Shown piece after piece: positions 1 to 8,084 of a stretch of DNA of 22,286 bases. Position numbers and translations under genes: made by a program. Origin of the DNA: an uncultured Eggerthella sp. Lineage in GTDB: Bacteria > Actinomycetota > Coriobacteriia > Coriobacteriales > Eggerthellaceae. Positions within the stretch are counted from its first letter, which is position 1, and each line of letters begins with the position of its first letter. The notes under the pieces are model-generated. The model was not told where the DNA came from. It did not search any database and worked only from the letters and a program-made list of their open reading frames with translations. The stretch spans positions 1 through 22,286 of the forward strand of contig UQML01000031.1 of assembly GCA_900542265.1 (NCBI GenBank), given 5' to 3'.

Positions 1-32
1 GAGTGACCCTCGCAGAAAGTCCAATCTCGTCA
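1..32 (+). repeat. Dispersed intergenic element, right end only (cut by window edge)
   Basis: Positions 6-32 carry the terminal motif of the element found complete at 10229-10399 and 17225-17395: ACCCTCGCAGAAAGTC, then AATCTCGTCA. The bases after it (33-70: CCCT, A-rich stretch, CAGGGACTGG) also resemble the flank right of the copy at 17369-17395. The match in orientation and flank suggests that the rest of the element lies to the left, outside the window. No gene is visible here. Confidence 0.6.
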
Positions 33-100
33 AAAATGCCCTCAAAAATCGAAAAACAGGGACTGGGTAGCCACTGAAAGAAAACTGTGAATGCCGCGGC

Positions 101-200
101 CAGTTGCAGACAGTCGCGAGCAGTCGCAGGCGGTTGCAGACAGTCGCGAGCAGTCGCAGGCGGTTGCAGACAGTCGCAAGCAGTCGCGGGCAGTCGCGGG
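101..200. repeat. Ten tandem 10-bp units, with 30-bp higher-order period
   Basis: Ten consecutive 10-bp units fit exactly between 101 and 200, all variants of CAGTCGCGAG. A trio (CGGTTGCAGA, CAGTCGCGAG, CAGTCGCAGG) recurs with a 30-bp period. It starts 40 bases past the stop codon of the minus-strand ATPase gene. The 10-bp period is not a codon multiple and no coding frame runs through it convincingly. It is not a CRISPR array because there are no unique spacers. No terminator hairpin with a T-run was seen between it and the upstream gene. Confidence 0.85.
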
Positions 201-239
201 CGACATGGCTCGCAATTAGAGATCCAATAAGAGGTTCAA

Positions 240-2711
240 TTACAGGTTGACGATGGTAGCCGCAGGATCCGCCTCGCGCAAAAGGGTCACCACATCCGCG
301 TGGCACGTAAACAAAATCACCTGCCGATGCTCGGCCAAATACGCAAGCGCACGCGCTGCACCACGCCTGCGCTCATCGTCAAAATTTACCAAAATATCAT
401 CAGCGAGGATAGGAAGGGAGGCACCCACATTCTCTGCTGTGACCAAAAGCGCAATGCGCAGCGCCAGATAGAGTTGCTGGCGCGTGCCCAGCGAAAGAAG
501 CTCAGGAGGGCGCGTAGTCATAAGTGCGTCTGTTACCTCAATTTGATTGTCGGGATTAATGCGCACCGAGCGCCACGCGTTATCAGTCATGAGCGCGAAT
601 AGCTCACTTGCAATCCGATACACCTCAGGCTGGCTTTTCTTCTCCCAAACCGCAATGGCCTCAGTCAGAGAGGATTGGGCGATGAGGAGCACGGCAAGCT
701 GATGCTGGGCTGCCGAAAGGCGCGCCTCGACTTGGGCGTAGGCAAACTTCACCTCGTCGAAAGCGGTATCACGCGCCGCCCCAGCAAGCTCTTGGGTGAT
801 GCGTCCAAACTCTGCATGCGCCTCTTGGGCAAGCTCACGAGCTTGGGCGCGCTCGTGGTTTTTCTGCTCGAGGCGCGCAGTAAGCTCTGTTTGCGCCGTA
901 GCGGGTTCAAGCTTGAGCGCCCAAAAAACATCTGCCTGATCTGCTTCAAGTTGGGAAACCTCCTCATGCGCTTGTATGAGTTGATCGCTCAACAGGGCGA
1001 TGGTTTTAGCCTGCGCTGCTCGTTCAGCATGGTAGGTGCGCACAGCATCAAGAAGCACATACGCTCGTTTCAGCGACCCTGCCGCACTTTGCAGGTGATG
1101 GGCATCCAGATAATTCTGGATTTGTATGGTAAGTGCTTCTTGATCAGCCAGCGCCGCATCCAGCGCGTGCTTATCTTGAAGCATGACCCACTCAAGCTTT
1201 TGGATGCGCTCTGCTTGCGCTTCTTCCTCTTTTGACGGACGCAAAAGCACACTTGCAGCGCCTGCGCCCACAATCACCGCACCAATTGCCACAAGCGCAC
1301 CCACTCCAAGCACGGTAATGCTTGAGCGCTCGACTCCCTGGGCGCAGATGAAAACACCCAGCACCAGAAGCGCAAGCGCTACCAAGATTGCTCCAGCTAG
1401 CTGGATGAGACGCTGGCGGCGACGCCAGCTGGCACGCTCACTCATATTGCTTACGCTTTCAGCCTGAGCAAACTCAAATTCTGCAGTTGACTTGCGGGCG
1501 TCGCGCTGCGCATTCTCCACGACGTGCTCGGCGCGTACGCACTTGTCCTCAAACGTATCAAGGGAGTCTCTGAGTTTGTTGAACTGGGTTTGCTCTAGCG
1601 CGGCAAGCGCCTCGATGTCTGCCTGCTCCTGGGTTGATGTGCCCGGATCGAACTGCGACGGGTATGCGTGATTTGCTAAGGCGTCGCCAGCGACGCCTGC
1701 TTGCGCAGCTGGTACGGCTTGCGTGATGTGCGCAGGCTGCGCAGTGCGCGTGGTTTGCGCAGCTGGTACGACTTGTGTGGTTTGCGCAGTGCGCGTGGTT
1801 TGCGCAGTGTGCGCAGGCTGCGTGGTATGAATGGCTTGCGTAGTTTGCGCATCAGCAAGGGCATGTTCGAGCTGGTTTACGCGCGCCTGCGCTGCGTCAA
1901 CGCGCACATGGAGCGATTCTAGCTGCGCAAGCCGCGCGCGCAACTCTTCAATATCAGCATCAAGCTCTTGTTGCTTGGCCGCCAAAGTGGTTTTGCGCTC
2001 TACAAACGAATCCAGCCGTCTTTTCTCCACGCGTAAAGCATCAGCTTGACGGCCAAGCTCTGAAAGCTCATCGTGAAGTTCTTGTTTGCGCGCGCGCAAG
2101 TTGGGGATTGAATCAGGAAACTGAGCTGACTTGCTCATCAAGTCCTTAATACGCGCCTCGATGGTAGCAAGTGCATGCGCAGGCGATGCCTGCGTACCTG
2201 ATCCTGCTGTCAGCAAACGCGCCGTAACCTCCGTATGTCTATCAAGACCAAGAAGCTCATCGCTTGTAAGAGCAAACATGGTATCAAAGGTAGCTTTATC
2301 AATATCACCCACCACGCTTGCAAACGCAGGTAAAGACTCTGGTGCCACCCCCGGAGCACGTTTGATTTCAACAACTTCGGATGCGCTTTGGACTGCAGGC
2401 ACGCTTTCAGACACAAGAGCGCTTCCGATCGCAGACGCAGGTACGACCTCAGGTGCAGGCAAAGAGGTAGCTGTTGCAAAAAAGAGACTTCCTGCGCGCT
2501 CAGCAGCTTCTGGCTTATACGAATTGGTGTTGCCGCGCGCCGCAAGCCAACCAAACAACACGCCGCGCACGAGCTGATTAATAGTCGTTTTGCCTGTCTC
2601 GTTTTTGCCGTAAACCACATTTAGACCCGGCGTAAACGGACCGACAATCATGTTGGCAAAGCGACCAAAATTAGTGAGTTTAATATGTTCGAGAAACCAG
2701 GTTTGCTTCAC
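240..2711 (-). CDS. SbcC/YhaN-like AAA ATPase with central membrane hairpin
   Basis: An SMC/Rad50-type ATPase of 823 residues, probably the partner of the phosphoesterase encoded just upstream; such pairs process DNA ends. Walker A is GKNETGKTT at 35-43. The ABC-type signature (SLGTRQQ, about 739-745) and Walker B (LPILADDILVNFDD, about 765-778) lie near the C-terminus, as in Rad50-like proteins. Between them are heptad-rich coiled-coil segments and two hydrophobic helices (about 435-457 and 465-490), a feature known from the YhaN branch and different from classical SbcC. Residues about 287-343 are a Thr/Gln/Ala repeat tract (variants of AQTTRTAQTTQ). The start is GTG, overlapping the upstream stop in GTGA, which implies translational coupling. 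The family call is firm; the exact substrate is not known. Confidence 0.85.
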   Translation of the reverse strand: MKQTWFLEHIKLTNFGRFANMIVGPFTPGLNVVYGKNETGKTTINQLVRGVLFGWLAARGNTNSYKPEAAERAGSLFFATATSLPAPEVVPASAIGSALVSESVPAVQSASEVVEIKRAPGVAPESLPAFASVVGDIDKATFDTMFALTSDELLGLDRHTEVTARLLTAGSGTQASPAHALATIEARIKDLMSKSAQFPDSIPNLRARKQELHDELSELGRQADALRVEKRRLDSFVERKTTLAAKQQELDADIEELRARLAQLESLHVRVDAAQARVNQLEHALADAQTTQAIHTTQPAHTAQTTRTAQTTQVVPAAQTTRTAQPAHITQAVPAAQAGVAGDALANHAYPSQFDPGTSTQEQADIEALAALEQTQFNKLRDSLDTFEDKCVRAEHVVENAQRDARKSTAEFEFAQAESVSNMSERASWRRRQRLIQLAGAILVALALLVLGVFICAQGVERSSITVLGVGALVAIGAVIVGAGAASVLLRPSKEEEAQAERIQKLEWVMLQDKHALDAALADQEALTIQIQNYLDAHHLQSAAGSLKRAYVLLDAVRTYHAERAAQAKTIALLSDQLIQAHEEVSQLEADQADVFWALKLEPATAQTELTARLEQKNHERAQARELAQEAHAEFGRITQELAGAARDTAFDEVKFAYAQVEARLSAAQHQLAVLLIAQSSLTEAIAVWEKKSQPEVYRIASELFALMTDNAWRSVRINPDNQIEVTDALMTTRPPELLSLGTRQQLYLALRIALLVTAENVGASLPILADDILVNFDDERRRGAARALAYLAEHRQVILFTCHADVVTLLREADPAATIVNL

Positions 2712-4180
2712 GGACGTTCACCCCACTTAGGCGCCGCCCCATCGCTTAATAAATCAAGCACGATGGTCTCAGCCTCGTCCATCGCGCCTTCAAGCGAGTC
2801 AGCCAATCCGCGTGGCATGGTGAGCCCACGCTGGTAAAATTCCTGCTCAAGCTCCGCAACCGTCGCCGCACGCGAGGCTGCCTTTCCATCAAGCGTATGC
2901 ATGAAAACCGCCGGGAACAGCCCCTCGGCCTCAAGCGTCGCGCGATCCACCGGAGGGCGTGTCGCACCCGTAATAGCATCAATAAAGAAAAAATCATAGG
3001 AGTCATTGAGCGCGCGACGTATATCCTCGCGCACTTGATCGGTCAGCTGTGCGTGAAGCGCTGTCGTCCCTATAAGTCGCACACGGCAAATCATATGCTG
3101 CGCATGCGAGCGCGCGTTGAGTGCAAACTGAGTCGCCTGAATTTTCTCCTGAATCTGCGTGATAGTCTCGCACGATGAAACATCGACTTCGAATCGCTGC
3201 CACACAACGGGTGCCGTAGGAATAAATTCTACGCGATTGGGTTCATCATCTGAAAGCGTTACGAGTAGAATCCCATGGTCGCCCGTTTCCTGAATAGCGC
3301 GTCCTTGCGGACAACCCGAAAAGGCAATCACGGGCGCATCAGGCGGGATCAACACTTTTTGATGAATATGTCCGCACGCCCAATAATCGAGGCCGCGGCG
3401 CATTAATTCGCGCGGTTCAACCGGCGAGCGTGTTGGATCAATATTGAGCCCCGTGTGAATGACGCCAATGGTAAAATCGGGCTCATATGGTCCTGGAAGT
3501 GCTTCACAACAATTTGCCCACGTAATACCCTCAGAAACATCGCGGTCTTGAGGAAATGAACGCGCATAATAGCCGCGGCCGCCGAGCACGACACGAATAG
3601 GATCGGACGCGCTGACGGCGTTGTGAGCGCTAGGGGCGCTAGGGGCGCTGACGGCGTTGTGAGCGCTAGGGGCGCTAGGGGCGTTGTGAGTCCCAGACGC
3701 GCTGGCGGCGTTGTGAGCGCCACGCACCCCATCGCCTGCATCATCACGCCTATCACACCCATCATCACCTTTAATAAACGTAAAAAAGCTCGGTGTCTCT
3801 ACAGAAAACAAGTACGTATTGGACGGCAACGTGCCGTACTCGGCCGACCACGAACTCAAAGGATCATGGTTGCCGGTACAACAATAGACAGGAATGTCTA
3901 CCGCCGCCAGCTGCTGGAGACCGTTCATAAAGAGCGCGAAATCCGCATACGAGGGACGTGCGCTGTCAAAAATATCGCCAGCGATGATCACAAAATCAAC
4001 CGCTTCCGTAATAGCCACATCAATCATGCGTTGAAACGCTGTCGGGATAGCAGTCAAAAGCGTACTAGCCCAGCGGGGCGATTGCGTACGCAGTCCACTA
4101 AAGGGAGCACCCAAATGTAAATCAGCGGTATGTATAAACCTTATTGATCGCGCCATGAGCTGTGTCGTTTCTGTGGCCAC
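2708..4180 (-). CDS. SbcD/YhaO-like metallophosphoesterase (DNA exonuclease family)
   Basis: A calcineurin-like phosphoesterase of the Mre11/SbcD/YhaO type. The metal-binding motifs occur in the canonical order: TADLHLG (18-24), GDIFD (about 68-72), GNHD (about 101-104), IHTG (about 240) and CGHIH (about 267-271). The C-terminal 200 residues resemble the capping domain of YhaO-like proteins. Residues about 137-193 form an Asn/Ala/Ser/Pro repeat insert (copies of SAPSAHNAV) between the catalytic motifs, which is not normal for the family. The gene follows dnaB by 68 bases and overlaps the ATPase gene by 4. The start is uncertain: GTG at 4180 has AAGGGAG 13 bases upstream, while ATG at 4156 fits the usual family N-terminus but has no visible ribosome site. 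Confidence 0.85.
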   Translation of the reverse strand: MATETTQLMARSIRFIHTADLHLGAPFSGLRTQSPRWASTLLTAIPTAFQRMIDVAITEAVDFVIIAGDIFDSARPSYADFALFMNGLQQLAAVDIPVYCCTGNHDPLSSWSAEYGTLPSNTYLFSVETPSFFTFIKGDDGCDRRDDAGDGVRGAHNAASASGTHNAPSAPSAHNAVSAPSAPSAHNAVSASDPIRVVLGGRGYYARSFPQDRDVSEGITWANCCEALPGPYEPDFTIGVIHTGLNIDPTRSPVEPRELMRRGLDYWACGHIHQKVLIPPDAPVIAFSGCPQGRAIQETGDHGILLVTLSDDEPNRVEFIPTAPVVWQRFEVDVSSCETITQIQEKIQATQFALNARSHAQHMICRVRLIGTTALHAQLTDQVREDIRRALNDSYDFFFIDAITGATRPPVDRATLEAEGLFPAVFMHTLDGKAASRAATVAELEQEFYQRGLTMPRGLADSLEGAMDEAETIVLDLLSDGAAPKWGERP

Positions 4181-4248
4181 TCTTCTTGTGGTACTCCCTT
4201 TGTAGTACTCCTTCTTGCCGTATTTTCTTGCAGTTGGTTCGCGTGTGG

Positions 4249-6066
4249 CTACTCCGCGTAACCGCCGTAGGACGAATCATCAAAATAGTTGGTAAATTTA
4301 GTGTACTCGCCAACAAAGGTAAGCTTAATATCACGCGTCGGACCATTGCGGTGCTTGGCCACAATGAGCTCAGCCTCACCTAAGTCAGGACGCTTGTCGG
4401 ATTCCGCCTCCGCCTCTGAAGTCGAGCGATCCAAAAACATAACAATATCCGCATCCTGCTCAATGGAGCCTGACTCACGCAAGTCCGAAAGCATCGGACG
4501 TTTGTCGCCACGCGTATCAATGCTACGAGAGAGCTGCGAGAGCGCGATAATGGGGATATCGAGTTCTTTAGCAAGCACCTTCAAGCCACGTGAAATTTCC
4601 GCAACTTCAACCTGACGCGCATTGGGTCGCGGAATTACTGGCTGCATAAGTTGCAGGTAGTCCACAATAATGAGGCCGTTTTTCACATCTCTAAAAAGAC
4701 GACGTGCCTTAGTGCGCAATTCGGTAATAGTAAGCGATGGGGAGTCATCAATATAGAGCGTATTATTTGCCGTCAGCCCCGCTTCTGCGTTCACAATAGC
4801 AAGCATGTCGGCCTCAGAAAGCTGACCTGATCGCAAACGATGCAGAGGCACTTGTGCCTCAGAGGCAATAATGCGCTGCGTAATCTGCACCGATGACATT
4901 TCGAGCGAGAATAACACAACCGTCGAACCGATTTTTGCCGCGTTGGCGGCCAAGTTCATAGCAAACGAGGTCTTACCCACCGCAGGACGCGCGGCCAAAA
5001 TAATGAGATCCCCGCCACGCAAGCCGCAGAACAGCTTATCCACATCGATAAATCCAGTTTGTACACCCTGAATTGCCGTATCACGGTTAGCCATGTCCGC
5101 AATCTCGTTATTGGTCTGCTCGACCAGCTCCACAATGGACTTAAACGTCGATGCCACGCGCTGCTCAGTCACGCCAAACAAGCTCGCCTCTGCCTTGCCA
5201 ATGAGCTCAGTCGTGTCCGCCGGCGAATCATACGCAAGCGCGCTGATGCTTGCTGAGGCGTACAACAGATCACGCCTGATGGCATCGCGCGCAACAATGT
5301 CAGCATGATGGTTCCAATTGGTGAGCGCAAATGTGTTGTCTGTCAGCTCGAGCAAATACGCCTGACCGCCAACCGCCTCAAGCTGGTTTTTTGCTGTGAG
5401 CTGATCCGCTACTGAAATAACATCAATTGGAATGGATTTGGATGTCATCTCACGCATCGTTTCAAATATGATGCGATGGGCCGGCCGAAAAAAACTCTCT
5501 GGTTTGAGCTTTTGAACCACTTCTTCAAACACACCCAGAGAAAGCAAGCAAGCGCTCAGTACCGTTTGCTCTGCCTCGATATTTTGCGGCAGTGTCGTGT
5601 TGGTCGCCTGTGGCCATGCTTGCCCGCGACTTGCTTGCCCACGACTTGCTTGTGAGCGTGCATTTTGCGATTGGGCTATTTGCAAGCGGTTGCCCTGATA
5701 GCCTCCCTGAGCGCGAGCGCCCTGCATCCCTTGTGGGCTTGGACTCTGCATCCCTTGCGCGCCCTGTGGGTATACTCCCTGAGGATAAGCGCTTTGTTGA
5801 TAAGCGCGCTGTTGCGGTGCAGCTTGATATGCACTCTGTTGCGGTGCAGCTTGATACGCACCCTGGGAATATGCAGGATATGCTGCAGCAGCATATCCTT
5901 GCGCAGGTTGGGCGGAGTGAGCGGGTTGAGTACCGGCAACGGGTTGGGCAGCAGACACAGACTGACCACCTGCAACAGATTGAGCATCTGCAACGGGTTG
6001 AACAGCCGGCACAAATTGCGATCCAGAAGCAGGTTGCATATTAGGTGTATTCGAAATATCAGGCAT
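4249..6066 (-). CDS. dnaB: Replicative DNA helicase DnaB with long disordered N-terminal extension
   Basis: The hexameric helicase that unwinds DNA at the replication fork. The conserved protein begins at LPQNIEAEQTVLSACL (about residue 160). It continues through the N-terminal primase-interacting domain, Walker A (ARPAVGKTS, about 355-363), SLEMSS, the Walker B-like LIIVDYLQLMQP (about 465), LSQLSR, and the arginine/DNA-loop region DLRESGSIEQDADIVMFLDR. The first ~150 residues are an extra Gln/Ala/Pro/Tyr-rich tail with repeats such as AYQAAPQQ, making the protein about 605 residues against roughly 450 for the usual family member. ATG at 6066 is chosen because AGGAT lies 8 bases before it; an in-frame ATG at 6081 has no ribosome site. 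A terminator separates it from rplI, so it probably has its own promoter. Confidence 0.95.
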   Translation of the reverse strand: MPDISNTPNMQPASGSQFVPAVQPVADAQSVAGGQSVSAAQPVAGTQPAHSAQPAQGYAAAAYPAYSQGAYQAAPQQSAYQAAPQQRAYQQSAYPQGVYPQGAQGMQSPSPQGMQGARAQGGYQGNRLQIAQSQNARSQASRGQASRGQAWPQATNTTLPQNIEAEQTVLSACLLSLGVFEEVVQKLKPESFFRPAHRIIFETMREMTSKSIPIDVISVADQLTAKNQLEAVGGQAYLLELTDNTFALTNWNHHADIVARDAIRRDLLYASASISALAYDSPADTTELIGKAEASLFGVTEQRVASTFKSIVELVEQTNNEIADMANRDTAIQGVQTGFIDVDKLFCGLRGGDLIILAARPAVGKTSFAMNLAANAAKIGSTVVLFSLEMSSVQITQRIIASEAQVPLHRLRSGQLSEADMLAIVNAEAGLTANNTLYIDDSPSLTITELRTKARRLFRDVKNGLIIVDYLQLMQPVIPRPNARQVEVAEISRGLKVLAKELDIPIIALSQLSRSIDTRGDKRPMLSDLRESGSIEQDADIVMFLDRSTSEAEAESDKRPDLGEAELIVAKHRNGPTRDIKLTFVGEYTKFTNYFDDSSYGGYAE

Positions 6067-6093
6067 AAATTTTATCCTCATAGTTCACAAAGT

Positions 6094-6131
6094 AAAAAAG
6101 CTCTCTCCACTATAACAATGGAGAGAGCTTT
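6094..6131 (-). terminator. Rho-independent terminator of the rpsF-ssb-rpsR-rplI operon
   Basis: A perfect 13-bp stem (6097-6109 with 6119-6131, arm AAAGCTCTCTCCA) has a 9-base loop and is followed on the minus strand by a T-run (6094-6099). It lies 100 bases past the rplI stop and just before dnaB. Confidence 0.9.
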
Positions 6132-6230
6132 CTAGCATTACGCGTCTTGAAATTTCATACAAGATTTCTATGTATGAAAGTAACGAGCGTGAGCTGTTGC
6201 TCATCGTGAGCTCTTGCTCAGTGCAAGATG

Positions 6231-6794
6231 CTACTCAGCGTCAGCTGCAGCTTCTTCAGCCTCGTTTACAGCAGCAACTTCCTCAGCAGTTTCTGCCTCA
6301 GCGTCAGCTTCAGCCTTTGCATCCTCGTCAGCAGCTGCAGCAAAGGAAGCCGCATCGCCAACTAAAACATTCAAGGTAGCCTTGATGTCACGATACAAAG
6401 AAACGAGAGCTTCGTGCTCGCCAGCAGTCTTGATTGCGCCCTTAAGGTCGATACGACGACGATCAACGTCAAGACCAACCTGGTCATTGATAGCATCAGC
6501 AATCATAGCTGCGGTTACGGAACCAAAGAGTACACCCTCTTCGCCCACGCGAGCCTCTACCTTAACAGAAGCGTTCTCAAGAATTTCCTTGTTCTTGTTA
6601 GCCTCAGCGATACGGCTCTCTTCGCGTGTTGCAATGTTGTGCTTGCGCTGCTCGAGCTGCTTTAAGTTGCCCTTAGTAGCAGCAACAGCAATTCCCTGAG
6701 GGAATAAGTAATTGTTAGCAAAGCCGTCAGCTACGTCGATAACGTCGCCTTCTCCACCCTTGCCTTTAAGTTCAGAAAGCAGGATAACCTTCAT
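6231..6794 (-). CDS. rplI: 50S ribosomal protein L9, with acidic Ala/Glu tail
   Basis: A large-subunit protein that binds 23S rRNA near the L1 stalk and helps keep reading frame. The N-terminal domain is canonical: MKVILLSELKGKGGEGDVI, then the GFANNYLFPQGIA signature. It is followed by the long connecting helix (about 45-75) and the C-terminal domain ending near residue 148. About 38 further residues are almost only Ala, Glu and Asp, which lengthens the protein to 187 from the usual ~150. GAGGAGG precedes the ATG by a normal spacing. It is the last gene of the operon, 12 bases after rpsR. Confidence 0.97.
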   Translation of the reverse strand: MKVILLSELKGKGGEGDVIDVADGFANNYLFPQGIAVAATKGNLKQLEQRKHNIATREESRIAEANKNKEILENASVKVEARVGEEGVLFGSVTAAMIADAINDQVGLDVDRRRIDLKGAIKTAGEHEALVSLYRDIKATLNVLVGDAASFAAAADEDAKAEADAEAETAEEVAAVNEAEEAAADAE

Positions 6795-6806
6795 AGCATC
6801 CTCCTC

Positions 6807-7067
6807 TTAGCGATTGCGACGATCGCCACGGCCAGAAACAGCTGGTACGGAGTAAGGCATGAGAGCCATCTCACGTGCACGCTTTACGGCATTAGCAATC
6901 TCGCGCTGGTGCTGGGTGCAAGCGCCCGTTACGCGACGAGGCTTGATCTTCCCACGATCAGTTACATATTTACGCAGCATTTGAGTGTCTTTGTAGTCAA
7001 TGTACTCGGTGTGATCCTTGCAGAATTGACAATACTTACGACGAGGCTGCTTTGCATAATCAGACAT
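6807..7067 (-). CDS. rpsR: 30S ribosomal protein S18, zinc-binding (C+) form
   Basis: A small-subunit protein that binds as a heterodimer with S6 on the platform. The 86-residue length and the core (RKYVTDRGKIKPRRVTG) are typical. Cys13, Cys16, Cys50 and His53 are present (CQFC and CTQH), the zinc-ribbon pattern of the C+ form; some actinobacteria also carry a cysteine-free paralogue used under zinc starvation. AGAGG lies 6-7 bases before the ATG. It sits between ssb and rplI in the standard operon order. Confidence 0.97.
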   Translation of the reverse strand: MSDYAKQPRRKYCQFCKDHTEYIDYKDTQMLRKYVTDRGKIKPRRVTGACTQHQREIANAVKRAREMALMPYSVPAVSGRGDRRNR

Positions 7068-7172
7068 GTTGAACCTCTTTCGATGATTAATCTCTTACAA
7101 ACAACTAGTTACGCAACTAGTTCGATTTAGTTCGCAACCCTAGAATGACTGGGGAAATTCCCTAATCCGCTT

Positions 7173-7658
7173 TTAAAACGGGATATCTTCGTCATAAATG
7201 GAGGAATCCACAGCCGGAACTGCAGGTGCTGCTGGAGCTTGAGCAGCTGGAGCCTGTGCCGCTGGCTGCTGGTAAGCAGGTGCAGCTTGTTGATAAGCAG
7301 GAGCAGGAGCAGCTTGGCGATTGGCGTCATTGCGCGCAGACATAAACTCAATCTCATCTACAATGACTTCAATCTTAGAGCGCTTCTGTCCGTCGCGTTC
7401 CCACTGCGACCAACGCAATTTACCTTCAATGGCGACCTTAGCACCCTTGCTCAAAAAGCGAGAAACGCTTTCCGCGCGAGCACCGAACATCGTGCAATCA
7501 ATAAAATTGGGATAATCTTCCCACTCTTGCGTTTGCGGATTACGACGACGATCATTGACCGCTACGCCAAAACCAAGTACTGGCATACCAGATGCAGTAG
7601 AACGAAGTTCTGGGTCGCGGGTTAAATTACCACTGATAATAACGCGATTGATGCTCAT
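7173..7658 (-). CDS. ssb: Single-stranded DNA-binding protein SSB
   Basis: Coats single-stranded DNA during replication and repair. The OB-fold spans residues 1 to about 110 (MSINRVIISGNLTRDPELR, then FIDCTMFGARAE and GAKVAIEGKLRW). A Gln/Ala/Pro/Tyr-rich linker follows (about 112-150), with repeats of AYQQAAPAYQQ, and the protein ends in the acidic tip YDEDIPF that binds partner proteins. The start at 7658 has GGAGG 5 bases upstream; the frame is open further, to 7778, but without a ribosome site or homology. The linker resembles the extra N-terminal tail of DnaB in this window. Confidence 0.96.
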   Translation of the reverse strand: MSINRVIISGNLTRDPELRSTASGMPVLGFGVAVNDRRRNPQTQEWEDYPNFIDCTMFGARAESVSRFLSKGAKVAIEGKLRWSQWERDGQKRSKIEVIVDEIEFMSARNDANRQAAPAPAYQQAAPAYQQPAAQAPAAQAPAAPAVPAVDSSIYDEDIPF

Positions 7659-7784
7659 AATAACCTCCAAAGATGCGAAGCAATTGGCATGTTCCTCAAG
7701 AGAGTATCTATCAGAACCGTTCTCTTTCTCATCTAGCTTCGCGATTGATTTTCTTGCTGTACCCTTAAAAGCACACAACGCACA

Positions 7785-8078
7785 TTACGCACGATCAGGA
7801 CGATGCGTGATCATGTGACGCTCTACTGAGTCAGTGATGCGCAAAATACGATCAAGCTCAGCAATGCTTTCTGGATTTGCATGGAAATCAATGAGAGTGT
7901 AATCACCGTCGGTCAGACCGTTGATCTCGTAAGCGAGCTTACGCTTACCCCAGTTGTCAACGTTATCTACGGTTCCATCACTTGCTGCGATGGTGTTTTG
8001 GATACGAGTCATTACTGCCTCGCGCGTCTCCTCATCTAACGATGGGGCTACAAAGAACAAAAGTTCATAAGCCTTCAT
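7785..8078 (-). CDS. rpsF: 30S ribosomal protein S6
   Basis: A small-subunit platform protein that pairs with S18. The 97-residue length and motifs (MKAYELLFFVAPSLDEE, the WGKRKLAYEINGLTDGDY strand-turn region and RILRITDSVERHMI) are typical. GAGGAGG is 6 bases before the ATG. It is the first gene of the operon, preceded by a structured leader (8104-8128) that may mediate S6:S18 autoregulation. Confidence 0.97.
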   Translation of the reverse strand: MKAYELLFFVAPSLDEETREAVMTRIQNTIAASDGTVDNVDNWGKRKLAYEINGLTDGDYTLIDFHANPESIAELDRILRITDSVERHMITHRPDRA

Positions 8079-8084
8079 GTGTCA

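Noticed and set aside
101..200. CRISPR array
   Set aside because: Units are 10 bp and directly adjacent, with no variable spacers or cas genes.
675..1235. 186-codon plus-strand open frame
   Set aside because: It lies opposite the ATPase coding sequence, has no ribosome site and its product shows no family features; a shadow frame.
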